Source of the DNA: Cohnella xylanilytica
Lineage (GTDB): Bacteria; Bacillota; Bacilli; Paenibacillales; Paenibacillaceae
NCBI RefSeq assembly: GCF_014212175.1
Contig: NZ_JACJVR010000106.1
Coordinates: 1-64,000 of the forward strand
Direction of reading: 5' to 3'
DNA: 64,000 nt
Shown here: piece after piece, positions 44,296-52,307 of the stretch
Layout of the letters: each line of letters starts with the position of its first letter
How positions within the stretch are numbered: position 1 is the first letter of the stretch
Notes under the pieces: model-generated
Seen by the model: only the letters and a program-made list of their open reading frames with translations
Told to the model about the DNA's origin: nothing
Databases searched by the model: none
Made by a program: the position numbers and the translations under genes

Positions 44296-47200
44296 ATGAT
44301 GAAAAGAAGAAAAATCGCGGCCATCGTCGGCCTGTTCCTCCTCGCTCTGATCGGGCTGCGCCTGGCCTGGATCGGCGTGCAGACGACTTCGGCAAGGGCC
44401 GAGGCCGAAGACGGCTTGCTCGATCTGCGGCGCTGGGACCCTTCGTCCCAACCGATCTTCTCCCTCTCCGGGGAGTGGGAATATGTTCCTTCGCGCCTCG
44501 TGACCCCCGGTCCGGACGGCGCCTTCAAGGCGGAAGAGAGCCCGGTCGAGACGGTAACGGTCCCCGGAAGCTGGCGGCAGCAGACGGGATCCTCCTTCGG
44601 GTTCGGGACTTATCGGCTGCGCATTCTGCTGCCGTCCGGAAGCTTGCCGGAATTGACCGTTCGCGTCCCGGGAATCTCCGCATCGTCGGCTCTGTACGTG
44701 AACGGACGCCTTCTTGGCGGCTCCGGCCGTCCGGCCGAACGAGCTTCGTCCTATACGCCGAGCGTCTCGTCCTATTCCGCGACCTTCGCGGCCGATCGCG
44801 ACGTTCTGGATATCGTCCTTCAGACGGCCAATTACGACGATCGCATCATGGGCGGCTTGTCGGAGCCGGTCAAGTTCGGCACGGCCAAGGCGATGAACCG
44901 GGCATACTGGTTCTCCGCCGGCTCCCAAGCGGCGGTCTGCCTGTTGATGCTCATCCACGCGTTGTACGCGTTCGTCCTGTACTTCATCGGGAATCGGCAG
45001 AAGGCGCTGCTGCTCTTCTCCCTGCTGGGGCTCTTCGGGGCGGGCGTCGCCCTATGCGATATCGATCGTATTCTGTCTTCCTGGTTCGGGGTCGACTACG
45101 AAGCGTTCTATAAAGTGTTCTATCTGTCCTACCTGGGCGCGGCGGCGCTGCTCCTGCAATATTTAAGAAGCCTGCTGCCCGAATTCCCGGCTCTTCGGTA
45201 TGCGCGGTGGCACTTCGCCGCCTGCGTCGCCTTCGGATTGTTCGTGCTGGCGGCGCCGGTCAAGCTGTTCACCTATGCCGACGGCCTTCATACGGCGCTG
45301 CTGGTGATCCCGTTCTTGGCGGCCCCCGTCTTCCTCTATCGCGCCGCGCGAAGAGGCGTGCCCGATTCGATCTACCTGCTGCTCGGGGCGGCGGCCGTCC
45401 TGACGAATACCGTCTGGGGACTGCTGAATTACTCGCTGTTCCTCGATATCGGATACTACCCGTTCGATATGCTGGCCTTCTTCGTCTCCTTCGCGCTGTA
45501 CTGGTTCAAGCGGTACTTCCGCAACGCCGCCGAGACCGTCCGGCTGGCGGAACGGCTGCAGGCGGCGGACAAGCGCAAGGACGAGTTCCTCGTGCACACC
45601 TCTCATGAGCTGAGGAACCCGCTGCACGGCATCCTGAACATGGCCCAGGCCGTGCTCGACAGCGGAGGGCGGTCGGACGAGGAGACGAATCGGGAGCGGC
45701 TCGCTCTGCTCGTCTCGGTCGGCAAGCGCATGTCGTTCCTGCTCAGCGACCTGATCGAGCTGAACCGGCTGCGGGAGAACCGTCTTCGTCTGAAGCCGGC
45801 GCCCCTTCTTCTGCAGGCGGAGACGGCGGGCGTGCTGGACATGGTGCGGTTCATGTCGGAAGGCAAGCCGGTTCGGCTCGAGAACCGGGTTCCGGATTCG
45901 CTTCCGGCGGTGCTGGCGGACGAGAATCGGCTTGTGCAGATTCTGTTCAATCTGCTGCACAACGCGGTCAAGTTCACGAACGAGGGAGTCGTCTCGATCG
46001 AGGCTCATGTCGAAGCCGATAAGGTCGTCGTACGGGTCGCGGATACCGGGATCGGAATGGACGGGAAGACGCTTAGCCGGATCTTCCAGCCCTACGAGCA
46101 GGGGGCGAACGAGGAAGAGACGAACGCCGCGGGATTCGGGCTCGGCCTGACGATCGGCAAGCGGCTGGTGGAGCTGCACGGAGGGGAGCTGACGGCCGAT
46201 TCGACTCCGGGCGTCGGCTCCGTCTTCCGGTTCACGCTTCCTCTGGCGAAGGCGGACGGCCTCGACCCGGCGGGAAGCGAGGCCGCCGCGGCCAAGCTGG
46301 TCGAGGAAGCTGACGTTCCGGCGAGCGTCCCGGCAGGCTCGGTCTCGGCCTCAGCCGCCGCCTTGAACGCGGCTGAGGCCGACGGCTCCATGCCGGGCGC
46401 CTCCATCTCGGACTCCGCCGAAGAGGATCGGCCCCGCATTCTCGCCGTCGACGACGATCCCGTGAACCTGCGCATTCTGACGAACGTGCTCGGCCCGGAT
46501 CGTTACGAGATCGTGACGACGACCAGCGGCTTCGAAGCGCTGTCCCTCTTGAACTCGGGCTCCTGGGATCTGCTCGTCGCGGACGTCATGATGCCGGACA
46601 TCTCCGGCTACGAAGTCGCCCGGACCGTCCGGACGATCTACTCTCCCTCCGAGCTGCCGATTCTGCTGCTTACGGCCCGTCAACGGGCCGAAGATATCGA
46701 AGCGGGATTCCGCGCCGGGGCGAACGATTACGTCGTGAAGCCCGTCGACGCAGCCGAGCTGCGGATGCGGGTGAAGGCGCTGACGGACGTCGCGCGCGCC
46801 GCCCGCGAGCAGAAGCGCCTGGAGGCCGCCTGGCTGCAGGCGCAGATTCAGCCGCATTTCCTGTTCAACACGCTCAATTCCATCGCCGCGCTCGGCGACG
46901 AAGACACCGCCCGCATGCGCGACCTGCTGGTCGCCTTCGGCGATTATCTGCGGGCCAGCTTCGACTCCGCCAACTCGGACCAGCTGGTGCCGCTGCGGAA
47001 GGAACTGGACCTGGTGCGGGCTTATCTGTACATCGAGAAGGAACGGTTCGGACAGCGGGTACGTGTCGAATGGGAGGCGGACGACCATCTCCAGCTGAGG
47101 GTTCCGCCTCTCTCCGTCCAGCCCCTGGTGGAGAACGCCGTCCGGCACGGCCTGCTCCGGCGATCCAAGGGAGGCACCGTCCGCATTCGGACGGAGGATC

Positions 47201-47454
47201 TGGGGGATCGCGTGGAGATCTCCGTCGAAGACGACGGAGTCGGCATGGAGCCGGGCGCGCTGCCGCAAGCCCTGCGGCGGGCGAAGCCGCTCGACGGCGG
47301 GTCGGGAATCGGCCTGGCTAACACGAACCGCCGGTTGAAGCAGCAATTCGGGGAAGGCTTGCTCGTTCGCAGCCGCCCCGGGGAGGGGACGGTCGTCTCC
47401 TTCGTCGTTCCGAAGGAACGGCTCCGGGAGCCGGCCCGCCCCCGGAGAGCCTAG
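44296..47454 (+). CDS. Hybrid sensor kinase with two kinase cores (7TMR-DISM, HisKA, REC, LytS-type)
   Basis: 1052 aa. Order: signal/first helix; extracellular 7TMR-DISM-like jelly roll (about 60-200, FSLSGEWEYVPSRL ... VPGSWRQQTG); seven membrane helices (about 210-410); HisKA with H437 (HTSHELRNPLHG) and its ATPase (LPAVLADENRLVQILFNLLH, FGLGLTIGKRL); an Ala/Ser-rich linker; receiver with D763 (LLVADVMMPDISG) and LLLTAR, VVKPVD; then a second, LytS/YesM-type kinase with H854 (QIQPHFLFNTLNSI) and ATPase (VENAVRHGLLRR, DDGVGMEPG, GSGIGLANT). Two unrelated histidine kinase cores around one receiver imply an internal relay. No partner regulator is adjacent. No clear ribosome-binding site before ATG 44296/44299. 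Confidence 0.9.
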   Translation: MMKRRKIAAIVGLFLLALIGLRLAWIGVQTTSARAEAEDGLLDLRRWDPSSQPIFSLSGEWEYVPSRLVTPGPDGAFKAEESPVETVTVPGSWRQQTGSSFGFGTYRLRILLPSGSLPELTVRVPGISASSALYVNGRLLGGSGRPAERASSYTPSVSSYSATFAADRDVLDIVLQTANYDDRIMGGLSEPVKFGTAKAMNRAYWFSAGSQAAVCLLMLIHALYAFVLYFIGNRQKALLLFSLLGLFGAGVALCDIDRILSSWFGVDYEAFYKVFYLSYLGAAALLLQYLRSLLPEFPALRYARWHFAACVAFGLFVLAAPVKLFTYADGLHTALLVIPFLAAPVFLYRAARRGVPDSIYLLLGAAAVLTNTVWGLLNYSLFLDIGYYPFDMLAFFVSFALYWFKRYFRNAAETVRLAERLQAADKRKDEFLVHTSHELRNPLHGILNMAQAVLDSGGRSDEETNRERLALLVSVGKRMSFLLSDLIELNRLRENRLRLKPAPLLLQAETAGVLDMVRFMSEGKPVRLENRVPDSLPAVLADENRLVQILFNLLHNAVKFTNEGVVSIEAHVEADKVVVRVADTGIGMDGKTLSRIFQPYEQGANEEETNAAGFGLGLTIGKRLVELHGGELTADSTPGVGSVFRFTLPLAKADGLDPAGSEAAAAKLVEEADVPASVPAGSVSASAAALNAAEADGSMPGASISDSAEEDRPRILAVDDDPVNLRILTNVLGPDRYEIVTTTSGFEALSLLNSGSWDLLVADVMMPDISGYEVARTVRTIYSPSELPILLLTARQRAEDIEAGFRAGANDYVVKPVDAAELRMRVKALTDVARAAREQKRLEAAWLQAQIQPHFLFNTLNSIAALGDEDTARMRDLLVAFGDYLRASFDSANSDQLVPLRKELDLVRAYLYIEKERFGQRVRVEWEADDHLQLRVPPLSVQPLVENAVRHGLLRRSKGGTVRIRTEDLGDRVEISVEDDGVGMEPGALPQALRRAKPLDGGSGIGLANTNRRLKQQFGEGLLVRSRPGEGTVVSFVVPKERLREPARPRRA

Positions 47455-47463
47455 AAAAAGACG

Positions 47464-47491
47464 GGAGCCCGCATCTAAGAGATGGGGCTCC
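47464..47491. terminator. Terminator between hybrid kinase and convergent gene
   Basis: GGAGCCCGCATCT pairs with AGATGGGGCTCC (one bulge). On the minus strand it is followed by GTCTTTTT. Confidence 0.7.
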
Positions 47492-47492
47492 T

Positions 47493-47566
47493 TGTTGTTG
47501 CTCTCGTTGCTTTTGTTGAAATCGTTATAGTTGTGGTTGTCGTTGTAGTCGTTGTCGTCGTTATGA
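47493..47566. repeat. Low-complexity trinucleotide tract
   Basis: About 75 nt built almost wholly from GTT, GTC and GTA triplets with a few interruptions, between the terminator and the end of the convergent gene. On the minus strand it would read as an Asn/Asp-rich run but lies after the stop. Confidence 0.75.
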
Positions 47567-47573
47567 TTGGCTC

Positions 47574-48281
47574 CTAACACCTTACATACTTGCGTTTGAA
47601 TCCGAGCTGCCCTCGGGTTACCGCCTTTTGAATATTTTCGGAAGCGTTCAGCCATTTGCTTTTGCCTTTATCTTTGTAGATCTCCACCGGACCGACCGTC
47701 TTCGCCGTCTCGACCGCTTGCTCGTGAAGCGGCATATAGGAAGTCGCCGCCGTGTAGATGAAGTTATTCATGGCGGACTTCGTTCGATCCGGCGCGTCGT
47801 GAATCGTTTTCTCCACCGTCTCTAGCATCCCGGCGAGCTTGCTCTCGGCAAACTCGCGGTCCGCCCGGCTGCCCAAGAGCCAGCAATAGCAGCTCCAGCC
47901 GGCCGACATTCGGAGCTCCTCGCCGCTTGCGATCCACTTATCGGACACTTCCTGCGCGATATCGGCCTCCGCCAAAGTCACCGCGACCACATAATCGGAC
48001 AGCATGTAAAAATAAGCCCCGTCCATCCAACGCTCGAAATCCTCTTCCGTCATCGCCTTCGGATCCGCAATGACGCCGGCGAAGTACATGGCGTCGTAGT
48101 TCCCCGTGGCGTACAGCTGCTCGGCCAGAGCCTGATCGATTTTGATCTTCTTCGCGATCGGCTTCATATCGCCGGTGGCGACGCCGAACAGCGGCTCGCG
48201 GGCGCCGTTGGACACGTACATCTTCTTGAGCCGTTCCTTGCCGAGAGCTTTGAGCTCTTGCATAACCGATTCTACGTTCAT
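47574..48281 (-). CDS. DNA alkylation repair protein (AlkD/HEAT-like)
   Basis: 235 aa, helical-repeat protein of the DNA alkylation repair family: LKKMYVSNGAREPLFGVATG, MKPIAKKIKIDQALAEQLYA, WMDGAYFYMLSDYVVAV, GWSCYCWLLGSRADREFAES. Classical AlkD excises 3- and 7-alkylpurines using a Trp/Asp-rich concave surface; this shorter subgroup has unproven activity. AAGGGG precedes ATG 48281. Confidence 0.85.
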   Translation of the reverse strand: MNVESVMQELKALGKERLKKMYVSNGAREPLFGVATGDMKPIAKKIKIDQALAEQLYATGNYDAMYFAGVIADPKAMTEEDFERWMDGAYFYMLSDYVVAVTLAEADIAQEVSDKWIASGEELRMSAGWSCYCWLLGSRADREFAESKLAGMLETVEKTIHDAPDRTKSAMNNFIYTAATSYMPLHEQAVETAKTVGPVEIYKDKGKSKWLNASENIQKAVTRGQLGFKRKYVRC

Positions 48282-48518
48282 GGCTAACCCCTTCTTTCTT
48301 AGGCTCTTGCATTGTATTTTACACGATTCTGGACGGGGGGGCGTTGGCGTTTTTTTTCTACTATTGAACCATTCACATACAAGATCCGTGATTTCTGCTT
48401 GGGTACCTATCTTGACATAGATCGTATCTGGTGGAAGCCCGCGGGTAATGAAGGGGCCCGGCGGGCCCCAATTCGCCGACGCTGAAGGTTTCGCAGCAGC
48501 CAGGAGGGTGGCGGATAA

Positions 48519-48715
48519 ATTTGTGTGATTTTTCGAATAGCATCACTGAAATCATCCGTGCAAATGAGCTTTTGTACGATATTTCGTACAACATCCGAGC
48601 AAGGTGCCATATCGAGGAAGAATTTGTACGATTTTTCATCCATCATTCAAGTAAGATGCCTTTTCGAGAAGGGGCGTACGTTTTTTCGTGCCCATTCAAG
48701 CATAGCGCCTCCTCG
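48519..48715 (-). repeat. Second array of the 52-bp repeat family A, inverted
   Basis: Reverse-orientation relatives of the 40791 array: TTTGTGTGATTTTTCGAAT (48520), TTTGTACGATATTTCGTACA (48571), TTTGTACGATTTTTCATCCA (48623) and GGCGTACGTTTTTTCGTGCC (48673), each followed by a CATTCAAG-like or equivalent segment. Periods are 51, 52 and 50 bp. More diverged than the first array. The rest of 48282-48518 holds the promoter side of the repair gene and a GGGGCCC hairpin near 48452. Confidence 0.82.
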
Positions 48716-48830
48716 AGGCAGACGGGACCCTATCAAAATCGAACAGGACCATTTCGCCAACAGACTTCTCGGAATAGGGGATTCGGGAGCCGGGTTTAGG
48801 AAAATCGAGGGGAAAACCGGGCTTCCGGCA

Positions 48831-48907
48831 CGAAATAGCGTCTATACGATTCGTTAGAATCGAAAAAACCTGATTTTCGGCGTAATAGCGTCTCCTCGAT
48901 TCGTTAG
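48831..48907 (+). repeat. Dispersed repeat family B, two tandem copies
   Basis: CGAAATAGCGTCTATACGAT (48831) and CGTAATAGCGTCTCCTCGAT (48881), each followed by TCGTTAG, exactly 50 bp apart. Confidence 0.8.
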
Positions 48908-48924
48908 CCGTCCCGTCGAAGTTC

Positions 48925-49305
48925 GTGCGTCCGTACCTTCGGGAGCTCGGCGACCGTCTCGACGGTCAATTCAAGATGATCTCGGAAGCGGTCATCGGCC
49001 CGATCCGCCGGGAGTTCGATACGAACCTGACGCTCGAGAGCTGCTCGGCCCGCATCAACTATCACCCTCACTATGTGAGCCGCATGTTCCGGAAGGAGAC
49101 GGGCGTCAACTTCGGCGAATACTTGACGCAGTATCGGATCGAGATGGCCAAGCGATGGCTGAGGGAGTCCGACCTGAAGATCGGCGAGATCGCCGAGCGA
49201 TTGCAAACTAACAACGCCGCCAACTTCATTCGTTCCTTCCGCAAAATCGTGGGAATCACGCCGGGGCGCTACCGCGAGCAAGGGAGCGAGCGATATCCGG
49301 TATAA
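48925..49305 (+). pseudogene. Truncated AraC-type regulator (C-terminal fragment)
   Basis: About 126 codons giving a complete AraC double HTH (LTLESCSARINYHPHYVSRM, LKIGEIAERLQTNNAANFIR, ITPGRYREQG) and a short helix before it, but nothing of the large N-terminal sensor that such domains carry in YesN- or membrane-type AraC proteins. The open frame starts only at 48874, right in the family B repeat. GTG 48925 has no ribosome-binding site. Most likely a remnant left by a deletion ending in the repeat. Confidence 0.75.
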
Positions 49306-49389
49306 GCCGTCGATACGGAGCCGGACGATCCGAGAACGGATTCGTCCGGCTTGTTCGCGATTTGCGGAACAGGGATGTTTTTCCTTGAG

Positions 49390-49438
49390 TTGCGAAGTTC
49401 GCTTTATTCGCCTATAATACCGAATAAACGTTCAGTAT
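49390..49438 (+). promoter_or_regulatory. Promoter and palindromic operator of TetR gene 1
   Basis: TTGCGA (49390-49395), 17-nt spacer, TATAAT (49413-49418). Imperfect palindrome ATACCGAA-N5-TTCAGTAT (49418-49438); the segment GAATAAACGTTCAGTAT recurs before the MFS gene. Confidence 0.75.
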
Positions 49439-49468
49439 TATGGTCGATTGCGAAGGGGGGCGATCCGG

Positions 49469-50059
49469 ATGAACAAGAAGCAGCAGCAGACCGAGCAGAC
49501 GAAGAGGAGAATAGCCGACGCTTCCCGGGCTTTATTCGTCAAGAAGGGCTACAAAGCCACATCGATCGAAGACATCGTGAAGGCCACCGGATGCAGCGCG
49601 GGCAACATTTATTATCATTTCAAAAGCAAGGAAGGCTTGTTCCTGCATCTGATCGGGGAGTGGGACCGGGAATGGGAGGAGAAGTGGCTGGCCAAGGAGC
49701 CGCTCTATCCGACCGTAACCGATAAGCTGTACGGAATGGCGGAGCATCTGGCCCGGGAGCAGATCAATCACCCGCTGACGAAGGCTATCGACGAGTTCTT
49801 CAACAACTCGGAGAAGGATTCGGAAGCGGAAGAGCGGATCGGGGAGATGGTCCAAGGATACATTAACTTCAATAAGCAATTATTGCAGCGGGGCATCGAC
49901 AGCGGGGAATTCAAGCCGGCCGACGTCACCGGTCTGGCCGTCATTCTCGACAGTCTGCTGTACGGCCTAAGCCTGCACGCCCGGCACATGGAACAGTCGC
50001 AAGCGCTGGCGGCTTATCGGCTGGCGATGGACGTGTTTTTGGGCGGGATTGCCAAGTAG
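49469..50059 (+). CDS. TetR-family transcriptional repressor 1
   Basis: 196 aa from ATG 49469 with AAGGGGGG 8 nt upstream. N-terminal HTH: RIADASRALFVKKGYKATSI, EDIVKATGCSAGNIYYHFKS. The C-terminal part is helical and binds the inducer; it resembles QacR/AcrR-type proteins that sense drugs. Its operator motif also precedes the MFS gene at 50344, so repression of that pump is likely. Confidence 0.93.
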   Translation: MNKKQQQTEQTKRRIADASRALFVKKGYKATSIEDIVKATGCSAGNIYYHFKSKEGLFLHLIGEWDREWEEKWLAKEPLYPTVTDKLYGMAEHLAREQINHPLTKAIDEFFNNSEKDSEAEERIGEMVQGYINFNKQLLQRGIDSGEFKPADVTGLAVILDSLLYGLSLHARHMEQSQALAAYRLAMDVFLGGIAK

Positions 50060-50186
50060 GGCGACGCGGCTCTTATGACCGTCCGATGAGATAGGAAGGG
50101 CCGTTGCAATCGGAATCGGAATCCCTTGGCTTCGGCTCATAAGCCCCGTTCTGCGATTCGTTCGAAGCGAAATCCTTCATTTTGGG

Positions 50187-50213
50187 CGAAATAGCGTCTC
50201 CTTGATTCGTTAG
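50187..50213 (+). repeat. Dispersed repeat family B, copy 4
   Basis: CGAAATAGCGTCTCCTTGAT followed by TCGTTAG, preceded by a partial second unit (GATTCGTTCGAAGCG, near 50156). Confidence 0.75.
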
Positions 50214-50296
50214 CCGCCCTCAACCCATCGAAACGGGAAACCGGAACCGGGAACCGGGCAAAAATAGAGAACGTCATTTTTTTTTCGCCACATCTA

Positions 50297-50313
50297 GAAT
50301 AAATATTCAGTAT
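50297..50313 (+). promoter_or_regulatory. TetR 1 operator before the MFS gene
   Basis: GAATAAATATTCAGTAT, 15 of 17 positions equal to the site at 49422-49438. Confidence 0.75.
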
Positions 50314-50343
50314 GCATGCGAATCAGGAGGATTCATTACGATC

Positions 50344-51549
50344 ATGGCACTCTTTCTCAAAAACCGCGGGGCACTGCCGATTCTGATGCTCAATCTGTTC
50401 CTGGTGTTCACCGGGATCGGTCTTATCATTCCGATTATGCCGAAGTTTATGAACGAATTGGGCATCGGCGGGAGCACGATGGGCCTGCTCGTCGCGACGT
50501 TCTCGCTGACGCAGTTCCTCTTCTCGCCGTATGCCGGCCGTCTGGCCGACACCTACGGAAGGAAGCGGATGATCGTCATCGGCATGCTCGTGTTCGCCTT
50601 CTCCGAAGCGCTGTTCGGGATCGCGAGCTCTTCGTTCCTGCTGTTCGTCTCCCGGATGCTCGGCGGCGTCAGCGCCGCGATGATCATGCCGGCCGTCATG
50701 GCGTACGCGGCGGACATGACGTCGGACGAAGAGCGCGCGGCCGGAATGGGGTACATTAACGCTTCGATCACGACCGGATTTATTATCGGGCCCGGCATCG
50801 GCGGCTACATCGCCGAGTTCGGCATCCGCGCGCCCTTCTACGCCGCGGGAATCGGCGGGGGCGTCGCCGCGGGCATCACGCTGCTTTTCCTCCGGGAATC
50901 CCTGCCCGCCCAAGCGGCTCCGGCCGATTCCGGCCAGACGGCGGCCGCGGCGCCGAAGATCGGCCTGCTGACCCAGCTGAGAAGCTCCTACCGGGAGCCC
51001 TACTTCCTCAGCTTGATTATCGTGTTCGTCATGTCCTTCGGGCTCGCCAACTTCGAGACGGTGTTCGGCCTGTTCGTCGACCACAAGTTCGGGTTCGATC
51101 CCCAGGACATCGCCTTCATCATTACGTTCGGTTCGATCGCGGGCGCGGTCGTGCAGCTGACGATCTTCAGCTGGATTCTGAACCGCTTCGGAGAGAAGCG
51201 CGTCATCTCGGTTTGCCTTCTGTTCGCCGGAATCTTCATTCTGATGACGCTGTTCGTCCATCGGTTCTGGCTGATCTTCGCCGTTACCTTCATCGTGTTC
51301 CTGGCGATCGATATTTTGCGCCCGGCGATCGGGACCCAGATGTCGAGGCTGGCGAAGGACGAGCAAGGGTACGTGGCCGGTCTGAACTCCGCCTTCACGA
51401 GCCTCGGCAATATCGCGGGGCCGATCGTGGCCGGATTCCTGTTCGACCGCAACGTCAATTATCCGTACACGCTCGCGTGCGTCGTCCTGCTGATCTCCTT
51501 CGGGTTCTCGCTGCGGGCGGGGGCACGGAAGGAACGGGCGGTTGCTTGA
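50344..51549 (+). CDS. MFS multidrug efflux transporter (NorA/Blt-like)
   Basis: 401 aa, 12 membrane helices. Motif A GRLADTYGRKRMIVIG after helix 2; motif C of drug/proton antiporters GFIIGPGIGGYIAEFG in helix 5. AGGAGG (50325-50330) is 13 nt from ATG 50344, longer than usual, with no better in-frame start. Its operator links it to the TetR gene upstream. Drug spectrum unknown. Confidence 0.92.
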   Translation: MALFLKNRGALPILMLNLFLVFTGIGLIIPIMPKFMNELGIGGSTMGLLVATFSLTQFLFSPYAGRLADTYGRKRMIVIGMLVFAFSEALFGIASSSFLLFVSRMLGGVSAAMIMPAVMAYAADMTSDEERAAGMGYINASITTGFIIGPGIGGYIAEFGIRAPFYAAGIGGGVAAGITLLFLRESLPAQAAPADSGQTAAAAPKIGLLTQLRSSYREPYFLSLIIVFVMSFGLANFETVFGLFVDHKFGFDPQDIAFIITFGSIAGAVVQLTIFSWILNRFGEKRVISVCLLFAGIFILMTLFVHRFWLIFAVTFIVFLAIDILRPAIGTQMSRLAKDEQGYVAGLNSAFTSLGNIAGPIVAGFLFDRNVNYPYTLACVVLLISFGFSLRAGARKERAVA

Positions 51550-51563
51550 CGGCCGCGGATCGA

Positions 51564-51604
51564 TTACAATAAGGTCATTCTGCGAATAGTAAACGGGTGT
51601 TTAC
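51564..51604 (+). promoter_or_regulatory. Promoter and palindromic operator of TetR gene 2
   Basis: TTACAA (51564-51569), 17-nt spacer, TAGTAA (51587-51592). Perfect palindrome GTAAAC-GGGT-GTTTAC (51589-51604) overlaps the -10 box and ends 2 nt before the start codon. Confidence 0.75.
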
Positions 51605-51606
51605 GA

Positions 51607-52227
51607 ATGCAAACGTTAAAAGAAGACGTCAACCGACGGATCCTGTCCGCCGCGCTGAACGAATTCGAACAACAGGGGTACGCCCAATCGTCCATGAGAC
51701 GAATCGCCGCGGAGGCCGGGGTGACGGCGGGCAACATTTACCGTTACTACAAGGGCAAGGAGGAATTGTTCCAAGCGCTCATCCGGCCTACGTACCTCCA
51801 ATTCATGGATTTGGTCCGCTTGATCCAGACGGAGGTCGACCGGGTGTTCGCTTCGGCCGGAGGCTTCCCGGAGCAGATGGAGCTCGTCGACGACACGTTC
51901 GATCGCCTGATCACCCTCCTCGAGGAGTCGAGCAAGGAGACGAAGATTCTGCTGACACTCAGCCAAGGCTCCGCCTTCGAGCACGCCAAGCAAGAGCTGA
52001 CGGATATTATCGCCCAGATATTCAAGCGGGTCATGACCCGCCGGGAAGGGGACAGCGGCCCTAGCGCAACGAATGCCGCGACGGCCGTAACCATATTAGC
52101 CGCAACGATTGTGGAGGGGGTATGCATCACGCTGCAGAACGTCGAGGAACGCGAACAGATCCGTTATTCCGTCTTGGAGTTGGCTGCCGTATTCAGCGCC
52201 GGGCTTAAAGATAAGGCGAAGAGGTAG
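51607..52227 (+). CDS. TetR-family transcriptional repressor 2
   Basis: 206 aa. HTH: RILSAALNEFEQQGYAQSSM, RRIAAEAGVTAGNIYRYYKG. ATG 51607 is only about 15 nt past the -10 box with no clear ribosome-binding site, so the message may be nearly leaderless. It precedes an MMPL transporter by 80 nt, and a related half-palindrome lies in that gap, so it probably represses itself and the transporter. Confidence 0.92.
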   Translation: MQTLKEDVNRRILSAALNEFEQQGYAQSSMRRIAAEAGVTAGNIYRYYKGKEELFQALIRPTYLQFMDLVRLIQTEVDRVFASAGGFPEQMELVDDTFDRLITLLEESSKETKILLTLSQGSAFEHAKQELTDIIAQIFKRVMTRREGDSGPSATNAATAVTILAATIVEGVCITLQNVEEREQIRYSVLELAAVFSAGLKDKAKR

Positions 52228-52248
52228 CCTTCTCTTTTTGTCCGAAAA

Positions 52249-52264
52249 ATGAACGCTCGTTTAC
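52249..52264 (+). promoter_or_regulatory. TetR 2 operator before the MMPL gene
   Basis: ATGAACGCTCGTTTAC matches the 51589 palindrome in both half-sites (GAACG/CGTTTAC); differences fall mainly in the centre. Confidence 0.65.
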
Positions 52265-52307
52265 TTATGAGTTCCATTATTTCGGAAGGAAAGCAGGGAT
52301 TTTAAGC

